Source of the DNA: Dermacentor variabilis
Lineage: Eukaryota; Arthropoda; Arachnida; Ixodida; Ixodidae
NCBI RefSeq assembly: GCF_050947875.1
Contig: NC_134569.1
Location: 263,573,100 to 263,637,099 of the forward strand
Direction of reading: 5' to 3'
DNA: 64,000 bases
Shown here piece after piece: positions 29,909-40,414 of this stretch. The notes under the pieces are model-generated. The model searched no databases. It was not told where the DNA came from and was given only the letters and a program-made list of their open reading frames with translations. Numbering within the stretch: the first letter of the stretch is position 1; each line of letters opens with the position of its first letter. The position numbers and the translations under genes were made by a program.

Positions 29909-32862
29909 GCGTCGTTCCCGTAACGGTGTTCCGCAAGTACAAGCAGCTCTGGCCTCCGTTGGAGAGTTCACAGCTCAAGCTCTCTTGTCTCTTGGGAGAA
30001 CTTCCAGTTGTCGGCCAGCTTAGCATGACCGCTACGTGCGACGGGAAAGATATTCCTGGTATTGTCATAGTGGTCGACAGCTCCGGACCATCTTTGTGCG
30101 GCAGAGACACCATCAAGGCATTTAATGAAGTTGGAGTGGCAATGTTGTCGAATGTGGTAGTGAATCTGCAACTGGCTGGAATACAGGCTGTCAGCACAGG
30201 TCTGCAACAGCTGCTTGACGAATATGCCGACGTGTTTGCTCCGGGACTCGGCCGGTGCAAAGGACCACCGGTCACATTTCAATTGAAAGAAAACGCGTGT
30301 CCACGGTTCTTTAAGGCCCGTACTGTACCCTACGCTCTCAGAGATAAGATGTCGGAATCGTTGGATCAGCTGGTCGCGGAAGGCGTTTTGACGCCGGTAA
30401 AAACCGCTGAATGGGCAACCCCTGTGGTACCCGTTTTGAAGGGTGATGGGTCTCTCCGACTGTGTGGAGACTTCTGTATGACTGTGAATGCAGCCACTGT
30501 GGTGGAACAATACCCGTTGCCTCGAGTGGACGACATTTTTGCTAGGTTAAACGGTGGCGAAGTATTCACGACTTTGGATTTGCGTCAAGCCTACAACCAG
30601 TTGCCATTGGATGAGGAAGCAAAGAAGATAGCAGTCCTCAACACCCAGAAGGGTCTTTTTTGTTTTAACAGATTACCGTTTGGCGTAAGTTCTGCTCCAG
30701 CCATATTCCAAAGGCGAATGGACGGACTGCTGGGGGATATTCCTGGAGTGCAGGTGTACCTGGATGACATTATCATCGCCGAGAAAAAACATGATTCATC
30801 TAGGTTCAAAACCGTGCTGGAGCGGCTGCGGGAGTATGGTCTCCGACTGAACAAGGGAAAGTGCAAGTTTCGGCAAGACGAAGTCACATTTCTCGGTCAT
30901 CGTATCGACGCGAAGGGTCTGCGACCGAAGGACGACAATATCAAAGCCATTGTTGAAGCCCCAAAGCCAACCTCGGTGAGTGAGCAGAAAGCTTTTCTCG
31001 GTCTCATAAATTACTATGGCAAGTTCCTGCCCAATCTGGCCACCATGCTAGCTCCGCTACATGCTCTCTTATCCAAAGGAGTCAAGTGGCAATGGAGCCA
31101 GGAACAGGAGAAAGCATTTCAGCAAGTTAAGCAGGCAATTGTTGCTTCCAAGTTTCTGGCTCACTTCGACCCGGATAAGCCACTGCGGCTGGAGTGCGAT
31201 GCATCAGTAGGCATTGGGGCCGTTTTGTCGCACCGCGTGAATGGTGTTGACTACCCCATCGGATTCCGGTCCAGGACACTTAACAAGAGCGAGCGCAATT
31301 ACTCGCAGTTAGAAAAAGAAGCTTTGGCACTGGTATTCGGCGTCGCCCGGTTTAAAGACTACCTGTACGGACATCAGTTCGTCTTAGTAACAGACCACAA
31401 GCCTCTTACTGGTTTATTCAATCCAGGTAAAGCCATACCACCGATGGCGGCCGCAAGAATACAGCGTTGGGCCTTGTTTCGTAGCAACTACAACTACACA
31501 TTGCAGTACCGGAAGGGCAGTGACAATTCCAATGCTGATGCCCTCAGTCGGTTGCCCTTGCCAGTAATGGAGGAGCCGCGGGACTTTGCTGCCGACGAGT
31601 ACGTTTTGTATGCCCACTCTCTTGAGGAAACAGCGCTTTGCGCCCGCGAGGTTGAACATCTGACTAATCGAGACACCAGCGTTCTGCAGGTTAAAAAATG
31701 GATTTCCCAGGGATGGCCGTCATATCTTCCGCAGGGCCATGATCATCTCCGGCCGTACTTCAACAGAAGAACGGAGCTTACAGTCAGCCATAATTTGGTG
31801 TACTGGGGACATCGCATTGTTCTACCCCTGGCGGCGGCAAGGCGTGTGTTGCGTCTTTTGCACGAGACACACCCCGGCATGACAGCCATGAAAACCACAG
31901 CGAGAACGTTGTTTTGGTATCCGGGACTGGATTCCGACATAGAGCGACTGGTGAACTCATGTTCCACATGTGCGCAGGCTTCAGCGATGCCACCAGCACA
32001 GATACCTTTGGCCTGGCCAGCCATTGGGGAAAGGTGGAGCCGGCTGCACGCAGATTTCGCAGGCCCGTTGGACGGACAAATGGTCTTAGTCGTCGTCGAC
32101 TCGGAAACGAAATGGATGGAAGCCATTCCAATGAAAACTGCCACTTCGCAAACCACGGCCAACGCGCTAAGATCAATATTTGCACGGTTCGGCCTTCCAA
32201 AAACCTTTGTTTCTGATAACGGACCACAATTTGTGGGCAAAGTTTTTCGTGAGTTTCTGGCACGGAACAACGTGCAACAACTCACAACAGCCCCTTTTCA
32301 TCCACAGTCGAATGGGTTAGCCGAACGAGCTGTGCGTACGCTCAAGGAAGGACTAAAGAAGAACCCCGGAATAGACCTCAAAATATGCATAGCGCGGGTT
32401 TTATGTCGATATCGCCGAACGCCCGTCAAGGATGGAAAGTCGCCGGCGGAACTCTTATTGGGGTACCAAATAAGAACAAAGCTGGACTGTATCGCTCCAG
32501 ATGAAAGGTCACCAGAAATCCAACCACGAGTTGGAGGGTCTCCAGTTCAGGCAGGTGACCCAGTCTGGATGCACGATTTCCGAACAAGTCGTCGCAGGTG
32601 GATACCAGGAGTAGTGCGAGATCAACTGGGGTCCAGAATTGTCACTGTTGATTCCGGAAAAGGAATTAAACGGCGACACTTGGACCAGGTGAGACGTCGA
32701 ACTGTCTCAGACTCTTTCTCGACACAGAGGGTAGCCGTAAACCCTGCAGATAGCACTCCAATCACGTCGCGGCATAGTCCGGAAGTGGCCCAGACGGATA
32801 GCCCGCCACCGTTACGAAGATCGACCCGACAGCGACGGCCTCCTGAACGCTTGGACCTGTGA
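29845..32862 (+). CDS. Element G pol polyprotein (PR-RT-RNase H-integrase)
   Basis: One uninterrupted frame of at least 992 residues, entered from gag by -1 frameshifting. No start is needed; the first residues shown here precede the protease. Counting from 29884: protease VDTGSPVSVVPV at residues 2-13; RT with FCMTVNAATVVEQYPLPR, FNRLPFGVSSAP and QVYLDDIIIA (YLDD near residue 292); RNase H with LECDASVGIGAVL and TDHKPLTGL; integrase with an H-H-C-C zinc site (HETHPG to CSTCAQ, residues about 659-697) and the core D (LHADFAGP), D (VSDNGPQF), E (NGLAERAV), the last two 35 residues apart. All catalytic residues are present, so this may still encode active enzymes. Confidence 0.93.
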   Translation, partial: YKDISWNNVPLTILVDTGSPVSVVPVTVFRKYKQLWPPLESSQLKLSCLLGELPVVGQLSMTATCDGKDIPGIVIVVDSSGPSLCGRDTIKAFNEVGVAMLSNVVVNLQLAGIQAVSTGLQQLLDEYADVFAPGLGRCKGPPVTFQLKENACPRFFKARTVPYALRDKMSESLDQLVAEGVLTPVKTAEWATPVVPVLKGDGSLRLCGDFCMTVNAATVVEQYPLPRVDDIFARLNGGEVFTTLDLRQAYNQLPLDEEAKKIAVLNTQKGLFCFNRLPFGVSSAPAIFQRRMDGLLGDIPGVQVYLDDIIIAEKKHDSSRFKTVLERLREYGLRLNKGKCKFRQDEVTFLGHRIDAKGLRPKDDNIKAIVEAPKPTSVSEQKAFLGLINYYGKFLPNLATMLAPLHALLSKGVKWQWSQEQEKAFQQVKQAIVASKFLAHFDPDKPLRLECDASVGIGAVLSHRVNGVDYPIGFRSRTLNKSERNYSQLEKEALALVFGVARFKDYLYGHQFVLVTDHKPLTGLFNPGKAIPPMAAARIQRWALFRSNYNYTLQYRKGSDNSNADALSRLPLPVMEEPRDFAADEYVLYAHSLEETALCAREVEHLTNRDTSVLQVKKWISQGWPSYLPQGHDHLRPYFNRRTELTVSHNLVYWGHRIVLPLAAARRVLRLLHETHPGMTAMKTTARTLFWYPGLDSDIERLVNSCSTCAQASAMPPAQIPLAWPAIGERWSRLHADFAGPLDGQMVLVVVDSETKWMEAIPMKTATSQTTANALRSIFARFGLPKTFVSDNGPQFVGKVFREFLARNNVQQLTTAPFHPQSNGLAERAVRTLKEGLKKNPGIDLKICIARVLCRYRRTPVKDGKSPAELLLGYQIRTKLDCIAPDERSPEIQPRVGGSPVQAGDPVWMHDFRTSRRRWIPGVVRDQLGSRIVTVDSGKGIKRRHLDQVRRRTVSDSFSTQRVAVNPADSTPITSRHSPEVAQTDSPPPLRRSTRQRRPPERLDL

Positions 32863-32874
32863 GAGGGGAAGATG

Positions 32875-33046
32875 TGATGTATCGCCAACTTCATCGTCAT
32901 CTTCATCGTGCCTTCATCGGCACTGCCATGGTCATCATGACACGTGAGCAGCGGAACACACGGACGCAGGCTATAATAAAGCTGCGGTGCTTGCGGCGTT
33001 ATGTCTGATTGATGTCAGTGTTTTTAAGCCCTAGTGCGACATATCA
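32875..33046 (+). repeat. Element G 3' LTR
   Basis: Direct repeat of 28755-28925, preceded by a purine tract (32860-32874). Confidence 0.93.
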
Positions 33047-33116
33047 TTTCTCTCCCTTCATTGTAAGCAACATAAGTGCTCCCCTCTTTTCGAATCAACA
33101 ATCATTACCGGTAAAA

Positions 33117-33414
33117 ATAAGTGCGAACTCACTAGACTTATAATAGAAGACGAGCAGATTGATGCCCTAGGGGATTCATGTATCAGCAAACCATGATCGG
33201 CTTTCTCTAAAAAAGAACTAAAATTTTTGCGCATGGCTTAACACAATGTATCGCTCTGATTGTTAATCTGTTCACGTGGATGTGACGCATGTTGTCTGAG
33301 TGTATAAGTACGACCTGGTGTTCGATAATATAGAGTGTTGGAAGTTAGCGCTGCGTGTGTCGCTTTGTGACTTCTTTTGTCCCGTCTTTGAATCGAGCTA
33401 CCATACTCCCCTTG
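33117..33414. repeat. PLE1 right inverted repeat
   Basis: Reverse complement of 27985-28290. It ends directly at the right copy of the 12-bp target duplication. About 65 bases of PLE1 lie between element G and its inner end. Confidence 0.9.
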
Positions 33415-33426
33415 AAGTAGCGACTG

Positions 33427-33925
33427 CTTCCTAGTTTCGAGAACATCATGTAAACCCGTAGAATCGGTTCATGGTACGTAATTACCACTCTATTTAGTTG
33501 CCTAAAATCAATGCACAGACGCATGCTGCCGTCCTCTTAACTACTGCTTCCGGCGACTGGTGTGGTGAGTGCGAAGGTGCGATGATGCCTTGTTTCAGCA
33601 TTTCTAGTATTTCGTATTCGATGGACTTTTCAATTTAAAAAAGTACCAGATATTGGCTCACGTGCACTGGCGCTTCCGTGGTCAGTCTCAGTTGGCATTC
33701 AACGAGATGCGTCTTGCCAGGGACATTCGAAAATACGTCTTAAAATGCACTCATCGTATACTTTGCTTGATCGCCTTGCTCTGCTGGCAAGTCCGTGATA
33801 ATCTTTACCTGCTCCTACGTTTCTTTCTGCTTGAATACAATAAAGGAAGGGTCACTATTCTCAAAACATCTGCGGGTGTTAACCGCGGAAGCACCTTGAT
33901 GTTCTGCCGGTGCCAATGACTCCCG
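33427..33925 (-). pseudogene. Element D: start of reverse transcriptase
   Basis: Minus-strand frames read QLRLTTEAPVHVSQYL, EYEILEMLKQGIIAPS and GSMRLCIDFRQLNRVV, the fingers and first palm block of a gypsy RT. Stops and frame changes separate them. The sequence breaks at the right target duplication of PLE1 and continues at 27943. Its upstream side joins the integrase tail directly, with no LTR between. Confidence 0.8.
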
Positions 33926-33929
33926 CTCC

Positions 33930-35190
33930 TCATACTTTTTAAGGAGATTGATGCCGAAGGTACCTGCTCGTGTCCCTAAGTCTGCGGAGAAGTCGATGTC
34001 ACTTCTTTTGTCAATAATAATAAAAGGTTCCTCCCTTCGAGGTCAGTATTCATTTGTTGTCGGATGGGAGCCGACGTAAAACTTTGTCTCCCACGGCAAG
34101 ATGTCGAACGTTCGCCTTCCGTTCATAATATTGCTTCTGGGTCACTTTCGATCTTCGAAGCACCTCATGGGCAAGTTGTCATGTTCGGTGTAACCATTCT
34201 TGCAGCTGCACAACGCAGTCGTACGTTGTTTTTCTCTCGTCATGCAGTTGACTTCCAAACCATAGCTCCTTTATGATTACCACTGGTCCTCGTACGTAGC
34301 GACCATATATCTCATCAAAGGGCAAGAATTCTAAGCTTGTCTGTGGGACTTCCCTGTATGCAAATAAAAGTGGGGCTAAGTGTTCCAATTTTGAGGCTTT
34401 CTTGGCACATCCTCTACATCAATTGCTTAAACCTTCCGTTGAAGCATTCGACTAAACCATTCGTCATTGGATGGTAAGGCGTGGTTGGTAGCTGTTTAAA
34501 AGACACTATATGGCTGAACTCTTTCATCAGTTGTGAGGTGAATTGTGTACCTCAATCAGTTACCATTTCTCGTAGAATTCCGACTCTGGAAAACTTCTCA
34601 AGCAATGCCTCGGCAATTCTTTCAGTGACGGTGCTTGTCAACGCAACCGCGTCTGCATAACGGGTTGCAATTCCATCACAGTTAGGACATATCGGTTCTC
34701 ACTGGCCGATGTGGGTGACGGGAGTCCAATGATATCGATAGAGACACGCTGAAAAATAGTAGTGATGATCGGCGTGATTCTAAGAGGTACACGCCCTACA
34801 ATATGTTTTGGGACGGTCCCCTTACAAATGCCGCAATGCTTCACAAACCACGTGACTTGTACTTGAACACCAGACCAGTAGAATTCTTCCAAAACCCTAT
34901 CCACAGTCCTCTTTGTCCCTTGCTGACCGGAAAGTATGCCTTCGTGTCCGATCTTTAGCACTGACGCTCGAAGATCCTTCAGAACAACCAGATGTTCCAG
35001 TTCTCTCTCTGTCGCGGACTTGTAGCGCAGGTACAGAAGTTCATTGATGATGACAAATGTGGCAATGGTCGATCGTGTCGTTTTAGTCTTGCCCACGTCC
35101 TCGAAGCAACCACTATAGCTTCGATCGTCTTTTTGCATTCTCACCAATCTCTCGGGACCGAGGTCCAACGAATTTGGCATGACTACTGGC
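33930..35190 (-). pseudogene. Element D: integrase located upstream of RT
   Basis: Frame 35180-34638 holds the zinc site H-H-C-C (VLKIGHEGILSGQQGTKR, then FVKHCGICKG) and the first catalytic block (VSIDIIGLP, Asp at the IDI position). Around 34600-34420 the next blocks read VTD-stop-GTQFTSQ and MTNGLVECFNGRF: the second Asp and the Glu remain, with a stop codon between D and G. Frame 34388-34179 gives APLLFAYREVPQTSLEF and the C-terminal part, ending near 33950 with INLLKKYEER. Several stops abolish function. Confidence 0.82.
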
Positions 35191-35369
35191 AGCTTTGGTG
35201 ATTATTTGCCACCGGATAGTGATACAGCAGCCACATCATCGTCGCAAACAGGATAGGTGTTGTCCTTGCATTGGAGACAGCCATCTATACGTTCTTCAGG
35301 ACATACGGTGGCTTCGCTTCCACGCAGCTCAGGAGACGGGCAGCCGCCGTTGATATTGCCCAACAAATC

Positions 35370-35600
35370 TTACGTGGCCGTTCCATGCATACGACCAATA
35401 CCATGACCTTGAAGAACAGGCAGTCGATAGCAACTTCTTCTAGAAGATATTGCGCGGAACTGTATAATAAATAAACAGTCCGAGTTTTCCCAGTGCGCTT
35501 CTCGGATGGAACAAGTGCGCGTTTTACAACGAGATTTTCTCAACCGGAATCTCTGAGAACGGTCACAGGTTCACTTTACAGATAACCTTGCGCTGTCGGC
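35370..35600 (-). pseudogene. Element D: aspartic protease remnant
   Basis: The minus strand reads VTVLRDSG, a stop, then VVKRALVPSE, matching the D(T/S)G active site and following strand of the protease usually found between gag and integrase in this family. The rest is degraded. Confidence 0.6.
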
Positions 35601-35699
35601 ATTCGTTTCCTTCGACACTTCGGACCGGAGGGGCGTTCCGCCTTCGAACCAATCTTGCCGCATCTGGTGTTTCAGTGTCTGTTGCAATGCGTCACGTTT

Positions 35700-36808
35700 C
35701 GCGCAGAGTGTTTCCTTGCGTTGCTTAGCCACGTTCATAACTGGAACAGCAAGCTTCGTTGCTTTCCGTGTTTTTAAGAAAGCTCTGCGGCTTCTTCCCC
35801 TTCACATTGCTCACGGATCGACTTCCTGTGGCTGCAAACCAACAATCAGGCTTGTGGCCTCGTTTATTGCATACGAAGCAACGGGGCTTTCCTTGAGCGC
35901 TTGTTGGCTCTTTTGGCGCCGCCCCACTATTCAGATGTGCCCAGCCAGATCTTTCAGGCCTTGGGCTTCGAGATAACGTTCCGCTATTGCGGCCAAGCTG
36001 CCTAAATATTTACAACCTCGCTCCTTCAAAAATACCGCTAGCTTCTGATCGCATCGATGCAAAAATCGTTCCGTGATGACCCTGTCTTTCAAGGCGTCAT
36101 ATGTACTTTCGGTTTTCGCCAGCACTTGCCAATGGTCAAAATAAACAAGCAGTCTGCCTGCAAAGTGACACCCGGTTTCGCCATTTTCGAGTTTGGCCTC
36201 TCGAAACTTGATTCGGGACCCTCTTCGGTATACCTGAACCCCTGAAGAAATGTTGACTTCAGTTTTGCAAAGTCAGACGCATTTTCGGTGGACATGCGTT
36301 CGACTACAGTAAGAGCATCCCCTGTGAGGCACAAACTCAGGGAGTGGCCCCACCTGTCACGAGGCCATCCTTGGTGAGTGGCTACTAGCTCGAACTTTGA
36401 ATATAAGCGTCAAGCTCCTCCCGGGATTTATTGCAAGCTGGTATTATGTTGTGCGGACCGCGAAAACCTTGACTGCTCCTGCAGCGATCACTTGGTTCAG
36501 CAGTGACTGCTTGATTAGGCTGCTGCGATTAGCTTGGCGCTCTCCGGCTTGCTGCTCTTTCTCTCGTGATCCTCCTTAGTAGCTTCACGCTCTAGCGAAA
36601 ATCTCTCCCTTTCTCTCTCGCACTCCTTCTCTGTCCACTGCTGGAGTGCCTTTCCTGTCAGTCCCAACTCTTTATCAAGGCCTATCAGCTCTTCGGCATC
36701 GATCTTCAACCACCGCACATAAGCAAAGTAAGACTCCAAAAATGTGCTAAGGATAGCTTTGTCCTGTCGCGGATGCCCGAAATGTAGTGTAGAGATTGCG
36801 GCCGTCAC
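35700..36808 (-). pseudogene. Element D: gag
   Basis: Frame 36808-36515 begins near a Met and contains LIGLDKELGLTGKALQQW followed by a charged helix (ECERERERFS), typical of the N-terminus of this tick gag. Frames 36334-36089 and 36125-35931 add MCLTGDALTVVERMSTENA, LKSTFLQGFRYTEEG, FLHRCDQKLAVFLKERG and ERYLEAQGLKDL. A CCHC zinc knuckle CFVCNKRGHKPDC-like lies near 35880-35830. Frames shift at least three times. Confidence 0.78.
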
Positions 36809-37341
36809 GTGTGTTGAAGTGCGATGCGGTGACGGATGGAGCCGCGGACGTTTAGGTTGGTAAATAACATATATTAGGACTAAGCACTCCTGCGTGCGCT
36901 ATACGAACAGAACGGCGCACACGTCACACATCAACTGAAATACACGCTACACATTCATGTTGTCCCTCGCAGCACATCGAATATAATACTGAAGTGCTGG
37001 GTGTGCGGTGGCAGCGGCCCGAACGTTCAGGAACGGCAACGGATCAGGTCGACCAGGCACAGTACTGGCCGGGAACAGTCGCGGGCAGGTTGTAGCTGGA
37101 CTGGACACCGACATCCGCACGCGCGTGAACGGTCAGTAGGCTGCCCAGTGGTTCAACCGGGTAGCCCTCTCGAACCGGCTGCTCGAAGGCCATGTAGAAC
37201 CAGTCTTCTTTTCCTGGCCCCCGATGTGCTCCAGCCTGCTACCTCCTCTTTCAATATTCTTTCCCTGCCGCTGCCACTTTGTGCTTTCTTTATGTCCGCG
37301 ACGCGCCGAAGCCGTGGTTGTGTTTCACCACATATGCGCAC
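36795..37341 (-). repeat. Element D 5' LTR
   Basis: Read on the minus strand it starts TGTGGTGAAACACAACCACG at 37341 and ends near GCAATCTCTACA at about 36795, where the gag region begins. It aligns over most of its length with 2387-3018. The right boundary is set by loss of similarity. The left boundary is uncertain by about 10 bases. Confidence 0.68.
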
Positions 37342-38389
37342 AAATGTTTATATTAGGTATAAAAATCTTTCCGCACGCCGGAACTGTGGCTCCTCTTCCA
37401 ACGCAGATTTTTTTCACACACAATAAAGTTTAACTGAAACAAGGTGCAAAAATATCGTTATCAAATCGCAAAACGTTACAAACTTTGGAAGCGCGTGGTA
37501 TCGAGCACACAGCTTTATACCCGCTAACTTTTTTTACGCCACATCTATCCCAACTCTGGCACGGAATTAAGGCAAACTGAATTTAAGAATTCCTCGCCCG
37601 ACAATACACGAGAAAGTTAGAGACTTATCTTGACGATTTTTTAAGGCGCCTCGGACTAAGGGTTTACGTTGACAATTTCTTGACGCTGATAAAAGGGCAA
37701 CAACTGTAAAGTTTCTCTCGTTGTATATTTTCAGCCAATCAGCAAGCCATACAGCATGGTTACTACGTCAGAATGTCAATATATTTACGCAATCGCAAAG
37801 CTATGGCAGCGGCTCCTGGTGGCGACCGTTCACTTTTTTTGCGTAAACGACACGAGCACCAAGGACTGGAAAAGAGTCTTCCTTTGAGAAAGGGCGTTCA
37901 ATGAGTGAGCGGTTACTTACCTTGAATAAAAAGAGAAAGGATTTTTCCAGAACTTCCTTTTCCGGGCACGAATAAAAAACGTAACCTTTTCACAGCCGAT
38001 CAGAGACAATATAGTCGATACAAGCGCCATATATCTGCATAGTAGAACCTTAATATATTATCACTGGACCCAATTTAATGACGCAGAAACGGCCATGCAA
38101 GGAGGCAGGTAGTCACGAGGAGTGACCAGTCCATCGGGTATATCTGTGGCGTTCTAAGACACGGTACAACTCGGTAGGCAGTGGTCCAACAAACACGATC
38201 ACGTCAAATCCAATGACGACGTTTGCGCATGCATCAGCGAATCTTCCAGATGCTCTCGCGGTGAATGTCTATCAATTGTCAAATTCCGACGTACCGTCGA
38301 AGTCGTCATTTTGCCAGTTGCGATTAGTCCTGAGCCCTCCTAGTTGACTCGAAACTCTGCCATCGCATAATGGGATAAAGAGGTGGAAT
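37342..38389. other. No recognisable feature
   Basis: No convincing gene or named repeat. AATAAA occurs at 37424. Confidence 0.45.
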
Positions 38390-38507
38390 TCCAGAAGAGC
38401 ACCACAGATAAATTCCAGAACATGCCACAACATAAGAAGCCAGCATACACTGACACCGAGGACAACATAGGGAAATTACTCGCGCTTACTAAACGAAATA
38501 AAGATAC
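38390..38507. repeat. Left remnant of tRNA-headed repeat split by element E
   Basis: The stretch CATAAGAAGCCAGC..ACACTGACACC..GAGGACAACATAGGGAAATTAC matches 44325-44395 and the complement of about 44785-44850, and ends at the 3' LTR of E. Its continuation lies at 43918, on the other side of E. Confidence 0.7.
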
Positions 38508-38666
38508 TGTCACGTGTCTTCAAAGAGAACTCGTGTCGTTTAATGCAGACAGCTGGCTCCCGAAAAACACGGCGGTGGGATCTGGCCTTCGAGTGGGCGG
38601 GGCTAGCACGCGCACTTCCTCCTTTTTGTTCTTCTTGCCTCTTCTCTTTCACTGCCCACTACTGCA
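38508..38666 (-). repeat. Element E 3' LTR
   Basis: Starts TGTCACGTGTCTTCAAAGAG and ends CCACTACTGCA on the plus strand. About 88-90% similar by eye to 43757-43917, with differences such as GAACTCGTGTCG versus GGACTCGTGACA. Confidence 0.82.
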
Positions 38667-38956
38667 GGTGGAATTTCCCGCCTCCCTCGAAAAGATAATC
38701 GGCTGGATAGTGAAGAAATGGTGTAAGAAAAAGAGGAGGCAAAGAAACATGGTCAAGGCAGATGCTCGCACAAAAAACACAGTCACAGCGACAGGAAGGC
38801 CACAAGTACAGCAATGGCGGAACGTGACATGCAGAGTCTCGAGAATTGGAGATGTAACCGCATTAGCTGCAAATATGAGCACAAACATAAATAAATGACT
38901 AAATGAAAAAGAATAATAATCACGAACGCGCAACATATGGTTTCATGCGTACGATG

Positions 38957-40414
38957 TCACGGTGGTTGTCTACGCCGTGTTTGAGCCGCACTGTCCGGAA
39001 CGACTTCGTGGTTCAGGTCGCTAATGCGACGCAGCACTTTGCGTGGGCCAAAACACCGGCTGAGCAGCTTTTCGCTAAAGCCGCGGCGGCGAACGGGAGT
39101 CCACACCCACGCTCGGTTGCCGGGCACGTTGTAACGCCGTGCATCTTCGCGCTGCTGTTGACCAATGTGCAGCCGCGCAAGCTTCCTCGCCGCGTCGAGC
39201 AAATTCGTCGGCGTCAGCAGTTAGGCGCTCGTCGTCTTCACACGGCATCGTATTGTACGCGACGCAGTATCTTACGCGAAGGTCCCGTGAGCCAATATAT
39301 AATCCCATATTTTGTGCTGCACGTCAATATACATAGAGATCATGTCCGCGATGGTCTTGTTCAGTCGCTCCGTAAGTCCGTTAGACTTCGCATGGGAAAC
39401 AGTGGCCTTTCAATGCCTGGTGTTGCTGAATTGAAAAATTTCGTGCATGAGCTGTACTGTGAACGCCATCTCTCAGTCTGTGATTACAGTAGACGGGGCT
39501 ACAAAGTGGCACATGGAGAACTGCGCGCCTTCAAAAGCAGTGGCTCTTGAGGGCGCGTCCATCTCGGCATAGCGGGTAAAATAGTCCGTCGCGACAACCG
39601 CCCACTTGTTGCCGTTGGTCGAGAGAGGAAAAGGCCCAAGAATATCGAAGCCGGCTTGGTCGAATGGTTTATGAGGTGCTTCGATAGGTTGCAATAATCC
39701 GGCGGGCTTCATGGGCGGTGACTTTCGCCGCTGATATTCACGGCAGCCTTTAACACACAGTTTGACGCTCACCAAAAGCCAGGGCCAGTAATACATCTCG
39801 CGCACTCTGGCAAGCGTTCGTGAGGAACCTAAGTGGCTAGATGTCGGCTCGTCATGGCAGGTGAAAAAAAAAATTTCGTCCCGCAAGTCTTTTGGGACCA
39901 CCAGGAGGTAGGCTAGGTCATTCGAACGGCCGTGTTTCTTGTGAATCACGTTGTCGCTTAGAGAGAAAGACGTCAGTACGCTACATAGGTGGCGTGGAAT
40001 GGTTGTTGGCCCGCGCTCTAAGTGGTCGACGATATGTAGAATTTCAGCGTCGCCACGCTGCCGTCTTAACAAGTCCGATGCAGTAAAGGCGCCCAGGAAG
40101 CCGTCTTTGTCCTCTGACTCTCGACTGAGAGATTCGGCGGGTGCACGTGACAGTGCGTCAGCGTCTTCGTGCTTGCGGCCAGACTTGTAAACGATAGTGA
40201 CGTCAAATTCCTGTAGCCGCAAGCTCCACCTTGTCAGTCGTCCCGAAGGATCGTGTGCGTTTGCCAAACAACGCAGGGCATGGTGGTTGGACATCATTTG
40301 GAAAGGACGGCCATAGACATAAGGGCGAAACTTCGTGATCGCCAACACAATCACGGGACACTTGTTTTGTGGGACAATAATTCGCCTCAGCACTGGACAG
40401 CGAGCGGCTAGCAT
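38957..40414 (-). pseudogene. Element E: RNase H end and integrase
   Basis: Frame 40414-39473 includes KFRPYVYGRPFQMMSNHHAL (RNase H end), YKSGRKHEDADALSRAP, the integrase zinc site (HDEPTSSHLG and CREYQRRK) and FDILGPFPLSTNGNKW with the first catalytic Asp. It ends at STVITD, reaching the second Asp. The Glu block and C-terminal part are scrambled over frames 39480-38957. The enzyme is inactive as encoded. Confidence 0.82.

Larger units (their letters stand above)
28755..33046 (+). mobile_element. Element G: Mag-like Ty3/gypsy retrotransposon, nearly intact
   Basis: Direct LTRs of 171 and 172 bp (28755-28925 and 32875-33046) start TGATGTATCGCC, end ACATATCA and differ by only about three substitutions and one indel. 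The 5-bp duplication TTTCT flanks the element (28750-28754 and 33047-33051). Gag and a complete pol frame lie between. A purine tract (GAGAGGGGAAGATG) precedes the 3' LTR. The near identity of LTRs implies a recent insertion, yet gag carries a frameshift. It is inserted in PLE1. Confidence 0.95.
27944..33414. mobile_element. PLE1: Penelope-like element with inverted terminal repeats, carrying element G
   Basis: The 12-bp host sequence AAGTAGCGACTG occurs at both ends (27932-27943 and 33415-33426), a target-site duplication. Inside are inverted repeats of about 300 bp (27985-28290 and 33117-33414), plus a 41-base unpaired tail on the left only (27944-27984). The coding part kept is a GIY-YIG endonuclease (28378-28754, plus strand), the hallmark of Penelope-like elements. 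The reverse transcriptase is missing. Inverted flanks with a short one-sided extension agree with the known architecture of Penelope elements. Confidence 0.88.
8890..37341 (-). mobile_element. Element D: Ty3/gypsy relic with integrase before reverse transcriptase, split by insertions
   Basis: Minus-strand pieces of one gypsy element can be followed from right to left: LTR (36795-37341), gag with a zinc knuckle, protease, integrase (35190-33930), then RT (33925-33427 and 27943-26999), RNase H ending at 9283-9096, and an LTR-like start near 9023. The frame is interrupted by PLE1 (27944-33414) and element A (9284-26998). Protein similarity resumes on the far side of each insertion. The domain order gag-PR-INT-RT-RH differs from ordinary Ty3/gypsy and recalls the Gmr1 group. 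Many stops make it non-autonomous. Confidence 0.72.

Noticed and set aside
38383..38898. Plus-strand 171-residue frame as a host gene
   Set aside because: It spans a tRNA-headed repeat remnant, the LTR of element E and its untranslated region; no family match.
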